Shown: positions 15,143 through 28,299 of the stretch, piece by piece
How positions within the stretch are numbered: position 1 is the first letter of the stretch
Layout: each line of letters starts with the position of its first letter
Assembly (NCBI RefSeq): GCF_003951285.1
Contig: NZ_RXFQ01000017.1
Coordinates: 84,008 to 148,007, forward strand
From: Variovorax beijingensis
GTDB lineage: Bacteria > Pseudomonadota > Gammaproteobacteria > Burkholderiales > Burkholderiaceae_C
DNA: 64,000 bases
Reading direction: 5' to 3'
Translations under genes and position numbers: made by a program
Notes under the pieces: model-generated
The model's input: the letters and a program-made list of their open reading frames with translations, nothing else
What the model was told of the DNA's origin: nothing
The model's database searches: none

Positions 15143-16861
15143 TCAGAACAGGAAATACCGCTGCGTCAGCGGCAGCTGCACCGCCGGATCGCAGGTCAGC
15201 AGATGCCCGTCGGCGCGCACCGCATAGGTCTGCGCATCGATCTCCATCTTCGGCGCGTAGCCGTTGTGGACCAGGTCCTTCTTGCGCACGTTGCGGATGT
15301 TCTTCACGGCGCTGAGGTGCTTTGCCAGGCCGTAGCGTTCCTTGATGCCCGAAGCCAGTCCTGCCTGCGAGACGAAGGTCAGCGAACTCCTGGCCAGCGA
15401 GCCGCCGTAGCTGCCGAACATCGGCCGGTAGTGCACCGGCTGCGGCGTGGGAATCGACGCGTTGGGGTCGCCCATGGCGGCCATGGCGATGGTGCCGCCC
15501 TTGATGAGGGTGAAGGGCTTCACGCCGAAGAAGGCGGGCTTCCAGATCACGATGTCGGCCCACTTGCCGACTTCGATCGAGCCCACTTCGTGCGCAATGC
15601 CGTGCGAGATGGCGGGGTTGATCGTGTACTTGGCCACGTAGCGCTTCGCGCGGAAGTTGTCGTTGCGCTCGTTGTCTTCGGGAAGCTTGCCGCGCTGCAG
15701 CTTCATCTTGTGCGCCGTCTGCCAGCAGCGCAGCACCACTTCGCCGACGCGGCCCATGGCCTGGCTGTCGGAGCTGAACATGCTGATCGCGCCCAGGTCG
15801 TGCAGCACGTCCTCGGCGGCGATGGTTTCCTTTCGGATGCGCGACTCGGCGAAGGCCAGGTCTTCGGCAATGCCGGCGTCCAGGTGGTGGCACACCATGA
15901 GCATGTCGACGTGCTCGTCGAGCGTGTTCACGGTGTAGGGCATGGTGGGGTTGGTGGAGGAGGGAAGGAAGTTCTCCTCGCCCACCACGCGCAGGATGTC
16001 GGGCGCATGTCCGCCGCCCGCACCTTCGGTGTGGAAGGCGCAGATCGCGCGGCCGCCCACGGCCGCGATGGTGTTCTCGACGAAGCCCGATTCGTTGAGC
16101 GTGTCGCTGTGGATCGCCACCTGCGTGTCGGTGGCGTCGGCCACGTCCAGGCAGTTGCTGATGGCCGAAGGCGTGGTGCCCCAGTCTTCATGCAGCTTGA
16201 GCCCGATCACGCCGGCTTCGATCTGCTCGTGCAGCGCATCGGGAAGGCTCGCATTGCCCTTGCCGAGGAAGCCCAGGTTCATCGGGAACGCATCGGCCGC
16301 CTGCAGCATGCGTTCGATGTGCCAGGGGCCGGGGGTGGCGGTGGTTGCGAAGGTGCCGGTGGCGGGGCCGGTGCCGCCGCCCAGCATGGTGGTGATGCCG
16401 GAGGCGAGCGCCTCCTCGATCTGCTGCGGGCAGATGAAGTGGATGTGGCTGTCGATGCCGCCGGCCGTGACGATGTTGCCCTCGCAGCTGATGATCTCGG
16501 TGCCCGGGCCGATGACGATGTCCACGCCGGGCTGCACGTCGGGATTGCCGGCCTTGCCGATGGCGGCGATGCGCCCGTCCTTCAGGCCGATGTCGGCCTT
16601 CACGATGCCCCAGTGGTCGAGGATCAGCGCGTTGGTCAGCACCGTGTCGACGGCGCCTTGCGCCCTGGTGCGCTGCGACTGCGCCATGCCGTCGCGGATG
16701 GTCTTGCCGCCGCCGAACTTCACTTCTTCGCCGTAGCCGCCGGCGCGCAGCGTGTAGTCGGCCTCGACCTCAATCAGCAGGTCGGTGTCGGCGAGCCGCA
16801 CGCGGTCGCCCACGGTGGGGCCGAAGATTTCTGCATAGGCGCGTCGCCCGATGGTGGCCAT
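15143..16861 (-). CDS. ureC: urease subunit alpha (catalytic)
   Basis: A 572-residue amidohydrolase. Nickel ligands H139 and H141 (SHIHFICPQQ), the carbamylated K222 (LKLHEDWG), H251 (AIHSDT) and H277 (FHTEGAGGGH), the flap C324-H325-H326 (MVCHHLD) and D365 (FSSDSQAMG) are all present, so the active site is complete. It hydrolyses urea to ammonia and carbamate. The ureB stop is four bases upstream. A run of seven A on the coding strand directly precedes the ATG. Its 3' end is convergent with the toxin gene. Confidence 0.99.
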   Translation of the reverse strand: MATIGRRAYAEIFGPTVGDRVRLADTDLLIEVEADYTLRAGGYGEEVKFGGGKTIRDGMAQSQRTRAQGAVDTVLTNALILDHWGIVKADIGLKDGRIAAIGKAGNPDVQPGVDIVIGPGTEIISCEGNIVTAGGIDSHIHFICPQQIEEALASGITTMLGGGTGPATGTFATTATPGPWHIERMLQAADAFPMNLGFLGKGNASLPDALHEQIEAGVIGLKLHEDWGTTPSAISNCLDVADATDTQVAIHSDTLNESGFVENTIAAVGGRAICAFHTEGAGGGHAPDILRVVGEENFLPSSTNPTMPYTVNTLDEHVDMLMVCHHLDAGIAEDLAFAESRIRKETIAAEDVLHDLGAISMFSSDSQAMGRVGEVVLRCWQTAHKMKLQRGKLPEDNERNDNFRAKRYVAKYTINPAISHGIAHEVGSIEVGKWADIVIWKPAFFGVKPFTLIKGGTIAMAAMGDPNASIPTPQPVHYRPMFGSYGGSLARSSLTFVSQAGLASGIKERYGLAKHLSAVKNIRNVRKKDLVHNGYAPKMEIDAQTYAVRADGHLLTCDPAVQLPLTQRYFLF

Positions 16862-16865
16862 TTTT

Positions 16866-17174
16866 TTAAAGCTTCCCTTGAACGAGGCCGCGAAAGCCGT
16901 AGACGATGCGATCGCCCGAAAAGTCGACGAGCTCGACGGTGCGCTGCTGGCCGGGCTCGAAGCGCACTGCGGCGCCCGAGGCGATGTTCAGCCGCATGCC
17001 GCGCGCGGCCTCGCGGTCGAAGCCGAGCGCGCCGTTGGTCTCGGCGAAGTGGTAGTGCGAGCCGACCTGGATCGGCCGGTCGGCGGTGTTCTGCACCACC
17101 AGCGTGAGGGTGCGGCGGCCCGGGTTGAGCGTGTGCTCGCCCGCGTCGTCGGTGATGAGTTCGCCGGGAATCAT
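16866..17174 (-). CDS. ureB: urease subunit beta
   Basis: A 102-residue beta subunit starting MIPGELITDDAGEHTLNPG, with the core SHYHFAETNGALGFDREAARG and ending GDRIVYGFRGLVQGKL, all standard. It packs against UreC in the (UreABC)3 enzyme. The ATG at 17174 is fixed by the family N-terminus. It is 14 bp downstream of ureJ and 4 bp upstream of ureC. Confidence 0.98.
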   Translation of the reverse strand: MIPGELITDDAGEHTLNPGRRTLTLVVQNTADRPIQVGSHYHFAETNGALGFDREAARGMRLNIASGAAVRFEPGQQRTVELVDFSGDRIVYGFRGLVQGKL

Positions 17175-17188
17175 GGTGGCGGGGCCTT

Positions 17189-17791
17189 TCAGACGATGGC
17201 CTGCGAAAGCAGCGCGGCTCCGAGCGCCACCACGCCCGCGCCCGCCGCGCGCGGCAGCCAGGCATTGGCATGGCGCAGCGACCAGCCGAGCGCGATGCCC
17301 GCCAGGTGCAGCAGCACCGTGGCGCCGACCATGCCGGCCAGCGTCAATGCGGCGCCCTGTTCGCCCGCGAGCTCGTGGCCGTGCGCCACGCCGTGGAAGA
17401 CGGCGAACACGCCGACCAGCGCCGCGGCCGCTGCGGCCGGCAGGTGGATGCGCGTGGCCACCAGCAGGCCCAGCACCAGCAGCGAGGCCGCGATCATCGG
17501 CTCGACTGCCGGCAGCTGCACGCCCGCCAGCCCCATCAGCGCACCCACGAGCAGCATGCCCGCGAAGGCCAGCGGCGCCCACAGCAGGTCGGGCCAGGCG
17601 CGGCGCGCGGCCAGCGCGCTCCAGAGGCCGACCGCGACCATGGCAGCGAGGTGGTCGGCGCCGGTCAGCGGGTGCAGGAAGCCGGTGGCGAAGCCGTGGT
17701 GCATGCCGCCGTCGGCGCCCGTGTGGGCGCTGGCTGCGAGCGGCAGCAGCATGGCAATGAGGGCAAGCGTCTTGGAAGCGTTGTGGCGCAT
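17189..17791 (-). CDS. ureJ: HupE/UreJ-family membrane protein (probable nickel permease)
   Basis: A 200-residue protein with an N-terminal signal-like segment (LIAMLLPLAASAH) and about six transmembrane helices. The first loop holds FLHPLTGADHLAAMVAVG, the H-P-x(2)-G-x-D-H motif that defines HupE/UreJ and is thought to bind nickel or cobalt. FHGVAHGHELAG is the second His-containing signature. It lies between ureA and ureB, a common place for ureJ, and should supply nickel for urease. Transport is inferred by family. Confidence 0.93.
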   Translation of the reverse strand: MRHNASKTLALIAMLLPLAASAHTGADGGMHHGFATGFLHPLTGADHLAAMVAVGLWSALAARRAWPDLLWAPLAFAGMLLVGALMGLAGVQLPAVEPMIAASLLVLGLLVATRIHLPAAAAAALVGVFAVFHGVAHGHELAGEQGAALTLAGMVGATVLLHLAGIALGWSLRHANAWLPRAAGAGVVALGAALLSQAIV

Positions 17792-17819
17792 GGCGGGCTT
17801 TCTTGTTCTGGAGTGAGAG

Positions 17820-18122
17820 TCAGACGATGGGTTGGTGGACGGTGACCAGCTTGGTGCCGTCGGGAAAGGTGGCCTCCACCTGGATGTCCGGGATCATCTC
17901 GGCGATGCCATCCATCACGTCGGCACGGGTGAGTACGGTGCGGCCCTCGCTCATCAGTGCCGCGACGCTCTTTCCGTCGCGCGCGCCTTCCATCACGGCG
18001 GCGGAGATCAGCGCGACGGCCTCGGGGTAGTTGAGCTTCAGCCCCCGCGCCTTGCGGCGTTCGGCCAGCAGTGCTGCAGTGAAGATCAGCAGCTTGTCTT
18101 TTTCGCGCGGGGTCAGTTCCAT
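17820..18122 (-). CDS. ureA: urease subunit gamma
   Basis: A 100-residue gamma subunit starting MELTPREKDKLLIFTAALLA, with GLKLNYPEAVALISAAVMEGARDG and ending VHQPIV, all invariant features. It is the first urease gene on minus, and the divergent permease-kinase gene begins 93 bp away. In related genomes ureD precedes ureA; here ureD is absent from the window. Confidence 0.98.
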   Translation of the reverse strand: MELTPREKDKLLIFTAALLAERRKARGLKLNYPEAVALISAAVMEGARDGKSVAALMSEGRTVLTRADVMDGIAEMIPDIQVEATFPDGTKLVTVHQPIV

Positions 18123-18215
18123 GGGAGGCGGCTTCGGGTGGCGTGGAGGTCGGCCATTATTGGGCAGGCTTCGTCTTTGCAACAGTCGTGCCGGTGTTCG
18201 CCAAAAGACGTATGG

Positions 18216-21200
18216 ATGGCACGAAAGATGCACCGAAACGGTGTGAACCCCGACGCCGCCACCCCCAGCCCCGACGACGCGCCCCAGCGCATCGTCAAGG
18301 TGCGGCGCGACTACAACAGCTGGGTGGCGAGCGAGACGCTCGAGGACTACGCGCTGCGCTACACGCCGCAGCGCTTTCGCAAGTGGTCCGAATGGCGCGT
18401 GGCCAACACGGCCTTCGGCGCGGCGTCGTTCCTGATACTGGAGGCGGTCGGCGCCACGCTGCTGGTGCAGTACGGCTTTGCCAACGCGTTCTGGGCCATC
18501 GTGGCGACGGGGCTCATCATCTTCCTGGCGGGCCTGCCGATCAGCGTGTATGCCGCGCGCTACGGCGTCGACATGGACCTGCTCACGCGCGGTGCGGGCT
18601 TCGGCTACATCGGCTCCACGCTCACCTCGCTGATCTACGCTTCGTTCACCTTCATCTTCTTCGCGCTCGAGGCGGCGGTGATGGCCTATGCGCTCGAGCT
18701 CGCGCTCGGCGTGCCGCCGGTCTGGGGCTACCTGGTGTGCGCGCTGGTGGTGATTCCGCTGGTCACCCACGGCGTATCGGCCATCAGCCGGCTGCAGCTG
18801 TGGACCCAGCCGCTGTGGCTGGTGATGCTGGTGGTGCCTTTTGTCTTTGTACTGGTGCGCGATCCTGGTGCGTTCGCGGGCATCGTGCACTACAACGGTG
18901 TGAAGACGGGCGCCAAGGGCTTCGACCTGCACCTGTTTGGCGCGGCGTTGACCGTCGGCATCGCCTTGATCACCCAGATGGGGGAGCAGGCCGACTACCT
19001 GCGCTTCATGCCCGCGCGCACCGCCGCGGGCGCCCGGCGCTGGTGGGCCGGCGTGCTGGCCGGCGGGCCGGGGTGGGTGGTGCTGGGCGTGTTCAAGATG
19101 CTGGGTGGCGCGCTGCTGGCCTACCTGGCGATCACGCACATGGTGCCGGTCGAGCGCGCGGTCGATCCCAACCAGATGTACCTCGCGGCCTACGAGTACG
19201 TGTTTCCGAACTACGGCTGGGCCGTGGCCGCGACCGCGCTGTTCGTGGTGATCTCGCAGCTCAAGATCAACGTGACCAACGCCTATGCGGGCTCGCTGGC
19301 CTGGAGCAATTTCTTCTCGCGCGTGGCGCACAGCCATCCGGGGCGCGTGGTGTGGGTGGTGTTCAACGCGCTCATCGCGTTCATGCTGATGGAGATGAAC
19401 GTGTTCGAGGCGCTGGGCGACGTGCTCGGCCTGTTCGCCAACATCGCCATCGCCTGGATGATGGCGGTGGTGGCCGACCTCGTCATCAACAAGCCGCTGG
19501 GCCTGTCGCCGCCGGGCATCGAGTTCAAGCGGGCGCACCTGTGGGACATCAATCCGGTGGGTGTCGGCGCGATGGCGCTGGCCTCGGTGCTGTCGATCAC
19601 CGCGCACCTGGGCGTGTTCGGGCCGCTCGCGCAGGCCTTCTCGGCGCTCATCGCGCTGGGAACGGCGCTGGTGGTTTCGCCGCTGCTGGCCTGGGCCACG
19701 GGCGGCAAGTACTACCTGGCGCGGGGCTCGGCCGGCCATGGCGCGGTCGCCTTCGCACCGGCCGCGGGCCCGCGCGCGGTGCGCTGGGCACGGGTCGAGC
19801 ACGCCGTGGACGAGGGCGGCGCGGAAGGCAGCTACCAGCGCCTCAAGGTGCAGCACTGCGTGATCTGCGAACGCGAGTACGAAGGCCCCGACATGGCCCA
19901 CTGCCCGGCCTACCAGGGCGCGATCTGCTCGCTGTGCTGCACGCTGGACGCGCGCTGCGGCGACCTGTGCAAGCCGCATGCAAGCCTTTCGGCCCAATGG
20001 TCATCGGTGCTGCGCTGGCTGCTGCCGCGCTTCAGCTGGCGCTACCTTGACACCGGGCTGGGGCACTTCCTGTTGCTGATGCTGATCATCGTGCCGGTGC
20101 TGGCGGTGGTGTTCGGCGTGCTCTACCAGCAGGAGCTGCGCGCATTGGGCGAGAGCGCGCTGCAGCTGGCCTCGCAGTCGCAGTCCGAGGTGGCCGAGGC
20201 GCTGGCCGCCGTTCAGCAGTCGGCGTTGCGCTCGGGGTTTCTCAAGGCGTACATGGCGCTGCTGGTGATTGCGGGCGTGGTGGCCTGGTGGCTGGTGCTG
20301 GCGCACCAGAGCCGGAGGGTCGCGCAGGAGGAATCGAACCGCCAGACCCATCTGCTGATGCGCGAGATCGAGCTGCACCGCGCCACCGACCGCGCATTGC
20401 AGTCGGCCAAGCAGACGGCGGAGGAAGCGCGCGAAGTCGCCGAGCAGGCCAAGCTCGCGGCCGAGCAGGCGCGCCGCGCTGCCGACCAGGCCAACCAGGC
20501 CAAGAGCCGCTACATCAGCGCCATCAGCCACGAGCTGCGCACGCCGCTCAACAGCATCCTGGGCTACGCGCAGCTGATGGGCGAGGATCAGTCCGTGCCG
20601 CCGCATCGCCAGCAGGCCGTGGCGGTGATCAAGCGCGGCGGCGAGCATCTGCTGTCGCTCATCGAGGGCACGCTGGCCATTGCCCACATCGAGGCCGGCA
20701 AGCTCACGCTGCATGCCAGGCCCATGCGCTTTGCCGACACCCTGCGCGAGCTGGCCGACATGTTCGAGCTGCAGGCGGCCGAGAAGGGCCTGCGGTTCCG
20801 CTTCGAGACCACCGGCAGCCTGCCCGAGGTGGTGCGCGCCGACGAGAAGCGGGTGTGCCAGATCCTCATCAACCTGCTGGGCAATGCCATCAAGTTCACG
20901 GCCGCGGGCGAGGTGACGCTGCGGCTGTCGTACGCGCGCGAATTCGCCTCGGTCGAGATCGAGGACACCGGCCCCGGCATGACGGCCGAGGACATCGAGC
21001 GCATCTTCGAGCCCTTCACGCGCGGCGATGCGGCCGCGGCTGCGACGCCCGGCGCGGGGCTGGGCCTCACCATCGCCAAGATGCTGACCGACCTGATGGG
21101 CGGCGAGATGAAGGTGCGCAGCACGCCCGGGGAAGGGTCGCTCTTCTGCGTGCGGCTCTTCCTGCCGCGCGTGCACGAGGCGGCCGGCGCCACGGGCCGG

Positions 21201-21863
21201 CCGGCGCCGGTGCAGCCTGCGCGGCGCGGCTACGAAGGCCCGCGCCGGCGGTTGCTGGTGGTCGACAACGAGGAGGCCGACCGCGAGCTGCTCGGCCACG
21301 TACTGGCGCCGCTCGGCTTCGAGCTGCGCAGCGCCGCCAGCGGCCACGACGCGCTCGACCTCGTCGCGGCCGGCTACCGGCCCGACGCGATGTTCGTCGA
21401 CCTCGCGATGCCGGGCATCGATGGCTGGGAGACGATCCGCCGCGCGCGCAGGCTCGGCCTGGCCGATGCCAGCGTGGCCATCGTCTCGGCCAATGCCTTC
21501 GACAAGGGCCTGGAGAACGACGTGGGCATTGCGCCCGAAGATTTCTTCGTCAAGCCGGTGCGCCACACGGAACTGCTCGACTGGCTCGAACGCCGGCTCG
21601 GCCTGCGGTGGACCGACACCGCCGCGAAGCCGGCGCCCGCCGCCGCGGCGCGTGCCATGCAGGCGCCGTCGCTTTCGAGGCTGCGCGCACTCGACGAAGC
21701 GGTCAGTCTGGGCTACTTTCGCGGCATCATGAACCAGCTCGACGAGATCGACGCCGAACAGCCCGAATGCCTGGCCTGGACCGAGGCGCAGCGCGTGCTC
21801 GCGCGCCAGTTCCAGTTCGAGGCCATGAGCCGGGCGCTGGCTGCCGCAGCCAGCGCGGCCTGA
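18216..21863 (+). CDS. NCS1-permease / cysteine-cluster / hybrid histidine kinase fusion
   Basis: A 1215-residue fusion. Residues about 25-520 read as a 12-helix NCS1-like permease (DYNSWVASETLEDYALRY start, FLAGLPISVYAARYGVDMDL, VFKMLGGALLAYL), related to cytosine, allantoin and purine transporters. Residues 548-585 hold eight cysteines: C-x2-C-x11-C-x7-C-x2-C-C-x5-C-x3-C, probably metal binding. Two more helices, an Ala/Glu coiled coil, HisKA with H772 (SHELRTPLNS), a HATPase (LLGNAIKF N-box, DTGPGM, GAGLGL) and a receiver with D1062 follow. It probably senses a nitrogen compound through the permease part, as CbrA does with its symporter domain. Start is ATG 18216 or 18228. It faces ureA, and the LuxR regulator 12 bp downstream is the likely partner. 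Confidence 0.88.
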   Translation: MARKMHRNGVNPDAATPSPDDAPQRIVKVRRDYNSWVASETLEDYALRYTPQRFRKWSEWRVANTAFGAASFLILEAVGATLLVQYGFANAFWAIVATGLIIFLAGLPISVYAARYGVDMDLLTRGAGFGYIGSTLTSLIYASFTFIFFALEAAVMAYALELALGVPPVWGYLVCALVVIPLVTHGVSAISRLQLWTQPLWLVMLVVPFVFVLVRDPGAFAGIVHYNGVKTGAKGFDLHLFGAALTVGIALITQMGEQADYLRFMPARTAAGARRWWAGVLAGGPGWVVLGVFKMLGGALLAYLAITHMVPVERAVDPNQMYLAAYEYVFPNYGWAVAATALFVVISQLKINVTNAYAGSLAWSNFFSRVAHSHPGRVVWVVFNALIAFMLMEMNVFEALGDVLGLFANIAIAWMMAVVADLVINKPLGLSPPGIEFKRAHLWDINPVGVGAMALASVLSITAHLGVFGPLAQAFSALIALGTALVVSPLLAWATGGKYYLARGSAGHGAVAFAPAAGPRAVRWARVEHAVDEGGAEGSYQRLKVQHCVICEREYEGPDMAHCPAYQGAICSLCCTLDARCGDLCKPHASLSAQWSSVLRWLLPRFSWRYLDTGLGHFLLLMLIIVPVLAVVFGVLYQQELRALGESALQLASQSQSEVAEALAAVQQSALRSGFLKAYMALLVIAGVVAWWLVLAHQSRRVAQEESNRQTHLLMREIELHRATDRALQSAKQTAEEAREVAEQAKLAAEQARRAADQANQAKSRYISAISHELRTPLNSILGYAQLMGEDQSVPPHRQQAVAVIKRGGEHLLSLIEGTLAIAHIEAGKLTLHARPMRFADTLRELADMFELQAAEKGLRFRFETTGSLPEVVRADEKRVCQILINLLGNAIKFTAAGEVTLRLSYAREFASVEIEDTGPGMTAEDIERIFEPFTRGDAAAAATPGAGLGLTIAKMLTDLMGGEMKVRSTPGEGSLFCVRLFLPRVHEAAGATGRPAPVQPARRGYEGPRRRLLVVDNEEADRELLGHVLAPLGFELRSAASGHDALDLVAAGYRPDAMFVDLAMPGIDGWETIRRARRLGLADASVAIVSANAFDKGLENDVGIAPEDFFVKPVRHTELLDWLERRLGLRWTDTAAKPAPAAAARAMQAPSLSRLRALDEAVSLGYFRGIMNQLDEIDAEQPECLAWTEAQRVLARQFQFEAMSRALAAAASAA

Positions 21864-21875
21864 AGAACAAGTCCC

Positions 21876-22919
<1,044 letters not shown>

Positions 22920-22998
22920 GAGCCTGCCTGCGCGGGCGCCGCGCCGCCGCGGTGACTTTTGCCCTCCCTAGAATGCCGGGACTTCGGGGTGCCGGGCG

Positions 22999-23712
22999 AT
23001 GAAAAAGAACAGACGCAAAACAACAACGACTCGACGGCCGCTACCCGCCTGGCTGCCGGTGGCGGCCTGCCTTCTGGCAAGCGCGGCGGGTGCGCGGGCG
23101 GCAGGCCATTTCGACGTCGACGATGCCGGCACGCTCGATGCGGGCCAGTGCCAGTACGAAGCCTGGTGGGGCCGCACCGGCACCGAGCCGGTGAACGGGC
23201 AGCACATCGGCCCGTCCTGCCGCGTCGGGCCCGTCGAGCTCGGGCTCAACGCCGACCGGCTGTCGGCGCAGGGCGCGCACTCGGTCACCGCGGGTCCGCA
23301 GCTCAAGTGGAATTTCTACGGACCCGCTGCCGATGCGCCGCTCCGCGCGGCGCTGTCGCTTGGCGCCGTGTTCGACCTCAGGCGTGGCGGCCGTGCCGGC
23401 GGGCAGCTGGTGCTGCCGGTCACATGGCGCCCGGCGGACAGCCTGCAGGTCCATGCCAATCTCGGTGCCGACTGGGCCACCGGCACGGGCGCCCGCACGC
23501 CGCGCGGCGGGCTGGCAGCGGAGTGGGCGCTCGATGACAAGGTCTCGCTGATTGCGGAGCGCAGCCGCGCATCGGGTGTGTGGACTTCGCGCGTCGGCGG
23601 GCGCTTCAGCCTCACGCCGCTGGTCAGCGTGGATGTGAGCACCTCCAGGACGGGGCCCCGTGGCGTGCGCGGCTTCGTCGTGGGGCTGAACCACGAATTC
23701 GGGTGGAAGTAG
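22999..23712 (+). CDS. hypothetical exported beta-rich protein
   Basis: A 237-residue protein with a long basic N-terminus (KKNRRKTTTTRRP), then a hydrophobic segment and A-R-A cleavage-like site before AGHFDVDDAGTLDAGQCQYEAWWG. Alternating hydrophobic strands and a final segment GFVVGLNHEFGWK resemble small outer-membrane barrels, but there is no recognised family. It lies 79 bp after the LuxR regulator on the same strand, separated by a GC-rich spacer, so linkage to that system is uncertain. Confidence 0.72.
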   Translation: MKKNRRKTTTTRRPLPAWLPVAACLLASAAGARAAGHFDVDDAGTLDAGQCQYEAWWGRTGTEPVNGQHIGPSCRVGPVELGLNADRLSAQGAHSVTAGPQLKWNFYGPAADAPLRAALSLGAVFDLRRGGRAGGQLVLPVTWRPADSLQVHANLGADWATGTGARTPRGGLAAEWALDDKVSLIAERSRASGVWTSRVGGRFSLTPLVSVDVSTSRTGPRGVRGFVVGLNHEFGWK

Positions 23713-23743
23713 CTGGTGGCAAGCGCCGGCCCCCTGGCTTCCG

Positions 23744-24052
23744 TCAGCGCCCGGACTGCACCTTGATCCGGATGGTATTCACGTCCCACCCCTTGCTGCG
23801 CAGCCGGCTGACCAGCATCGGCGACAGCTGGCGCAGCTTGGCGGCCGCCGCGCTGCCGTTGACCAGCAGGCACCACACATCGCCTTCGGCTGGGCCGGCC
23901 TGCACGGCGGGGCGCATGGCCGGCGGGATCAGCCCCTCGACCGCCCGCAGCCGCTCGCCGGCATCGCGCGCACGAGCGATCAGGCTCGCCAGGGTGGGCG
24001 AACCTTCGGCGGCCTGCTGCAGCGTGAAGGGGGGGACGGAGCGGCGATTCAT
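23744..24052 (-). CDS. DciA/DUF721-family protein
   Basis: A 102-residue basic protein. The segments VWCLLVNGSAAAAKLRQLSP and LVSRLRSKGWDVNTIRIKVQ match the DUF721/DciA core, which in most bacteria without DnaC loads the replicative helicase. This form is short, as are others found divergent from secA in betaproteobacteria, and the N-terminal tail is variable. The ATG at 24052 was taken because the upstream in-frame part is not conserved-looking. Confidence 0.7.
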   Translation of the reverse strand: MNRRSVPPFTLQQAAEGSPTLASLIARARDAGERLRAVEGLIPPAMRPAVQAGPAEGDVWCLLVNGSAAAAKLRQLSPMLVSRLRSKGWDVNTIRIKVQSGR

Positions 24053-24247
24053 GGGTAATCCGGAAGGTGGAACAAGGGCAGCTAAAATGCCCGGTTTGCC
24101 GACGCTTGCGCCGGCAGATCCGGTCTGGAGCCGCTTGCCTTCTTCGGAGCTTGCATTCGAAGAAGTTGCGCCCAACTGCTTTCACCATATCTTAGGGAAT
24201 CCGGTCGCAGTGCCTGCCTGGTCAGGTGCCCGTCCATCTCCACGCCA

Positions 24248-27040
<2,793 letters not shown>

Positions 27041-27069
27041 CCCAGAAACTCCCGAGAAGAGAAACCGCC

Positions 27070-28299
27070 ATGCCCGTGAACCTGTCCGCCCCTGATCCTG
27101 CCGCCTTGTTCGCGGTGCCCGGCGTCCGCATCGGCGTGGCCGAAGCGGGTGTGCGCAAGGCCAACCGCAAGGACCTGACCGTCGTGCTGATCGACGAAGG
27201 CTCCGCGGTCGGCGGGGTGTTCACCCAGAACCGTTTCTGCGCGGCGCCGGTGCAGGTCTGCCGCGACCACCTGGCGGCCGGTTACGGCATCCGCGCGATG
27301 GTCATCAACACCGGCAACGCCAACGCCGGCACGGGCGAAGACGGCCTGATGCGCACGCGCTCCACCTGCATCGCGCTCGCGCGCCAGCTGGAGATCGCGC
27401 CCGAGCAGATCCTGCCGTTCTCCACCGGCGTGATCATGGAGCCGCTGCCCGTGGACCGCATCGAAGCCGGCCTGCCCGCCGCGCTGGCCGACGCGGCGCA
27501 GAACCACTGGGCGCGCGCCGCCGAAGGCATCATGACCACCGACACCATCCCCAAGGCGTTCAGCCAGCGGGTCCAGGTCGGCGGCGCCACCGTCACCATC
27601 ACCGGCATCAGCAAGGGCGCCGGCATGATCCGCCCGAACATGGCGACCATGCTGGGCTTCATGGCGACCGACGCGAAGATCGATCCCTCGCTGATCCAGC
27701 CGCTGGCCAGGCGGCTGGCCGACGCCTCGTTCAATCGCGTGACCATCGACGGCGACACCTCGACCAACGATTCCTTCGTGGTCATCGCCACCCAGAAGGC
27801 CGCGCACGCCGCCATCACCTCGCTCGATTCGCCCGAAGGCAAGGCCCTGGTCGACGCCATGCAGAACGTCGCGCGCCTGCTCGCGCAGGCGATCGTGCGC
27901 GACGGCGAGGGCGCCACCAAGTTCATCACCATCCAGGTCGAGGGCGGCCGCAATGCCGCGGAGTGCAAGCAGGTGGCCTATGCCGTGGCGCATTCGCCGC
28001 TGGTCAAGACGGCCTTCTATGCGAGCGACCCGAACCTCGGCCGCATCCTCGCGGCCGTCGGCTACGCAGGCATTGAGGACCTCGACCAGACCGGCATCGA
28101 CCTGTTCCTCGACGACGTGCACGTGGCCGTCAAGGGCGGGCGCAACCCGTCGTACCGCGAGGAGGACGGCCAGCGCGTGATGAAGCAGAGCGAGATCACG
28201 GTGCGCATCGGCCTGGGCCGCGGCAATGCCAGCGAAACCGTGTGGACCTGCGACTTCAGCCACGAATACGTCACCATCAACGCCGACTACAGGTCATGA
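27070..28299 (+). CDS. argJ: bifunctional ornithine acetyltransferase / N-acetylglutamate synthase ArgJ
   Basis: A 409-residue arginine-pathway enzyme that transfers acetyl from N-acetylornithine to glutamate. The self-cleavage region is KGAGMIRPNMATMLGFMATD, with the Ala-Thr scissile bond and the Thr nucleophile. INTGNANAGTG and DGDTSTNDSFVV are further invariant motifs, and the end CDFSHEYVTINADYRS is standard. Whether it retains the acetyl-CoA-dependent (bifunctional) activity is not decidable from sequence. It lies 29 bp after secA and overlaps the next gene by four bases (ATGA). Confidence 0.98.
   Translation: MPVNLSAPDPAALFAVPGVRIGVAEAGVRKANRKDLTVVLIDEGSAVGGVFTQNRFCAAPVQVCRDHLAAGYGIRAMVINTGNANAGTGEDGLMRTRSTCIALARQLEIAPEQILPFSTGVIMEPLPVDRIEAGLPAALADAAQNHWARAAEGIMTTDTIPKAFSQRVQVGGATVTITGISKGAGMIRPNMATMLGFMATDAKIDPSLIQPLARRLADASFNRVTIDGDTSTNDSFVVIATQKAAHAAITSLDSPEGKALVDAMQNVARLLAQAIVRDGEGATKFITIQVEGGRNAAECKQVAYAVAHSPLVKTAFYASDPNLGRILAAVGYAGIEDLDQTGIDLFLDDVHVAVKGGRNPSYREEDGQRVMKQSEITVRIGLGRGNASETVWTCDFSHEYVTINADYRS

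Noticed and set aside
16861..16867. Run of seven A immediately before ureC, considered as a phase-variable tract
   Set aside because: Seven bases is short, the tract lies outside the reading frame and no change of frame would result.
18123..18215. Possible ureD remnant or riboswitch in the gap before ureA
   Set aside because: The 93 bp are too short for a gene remnant and show no recognisable structured RNA.
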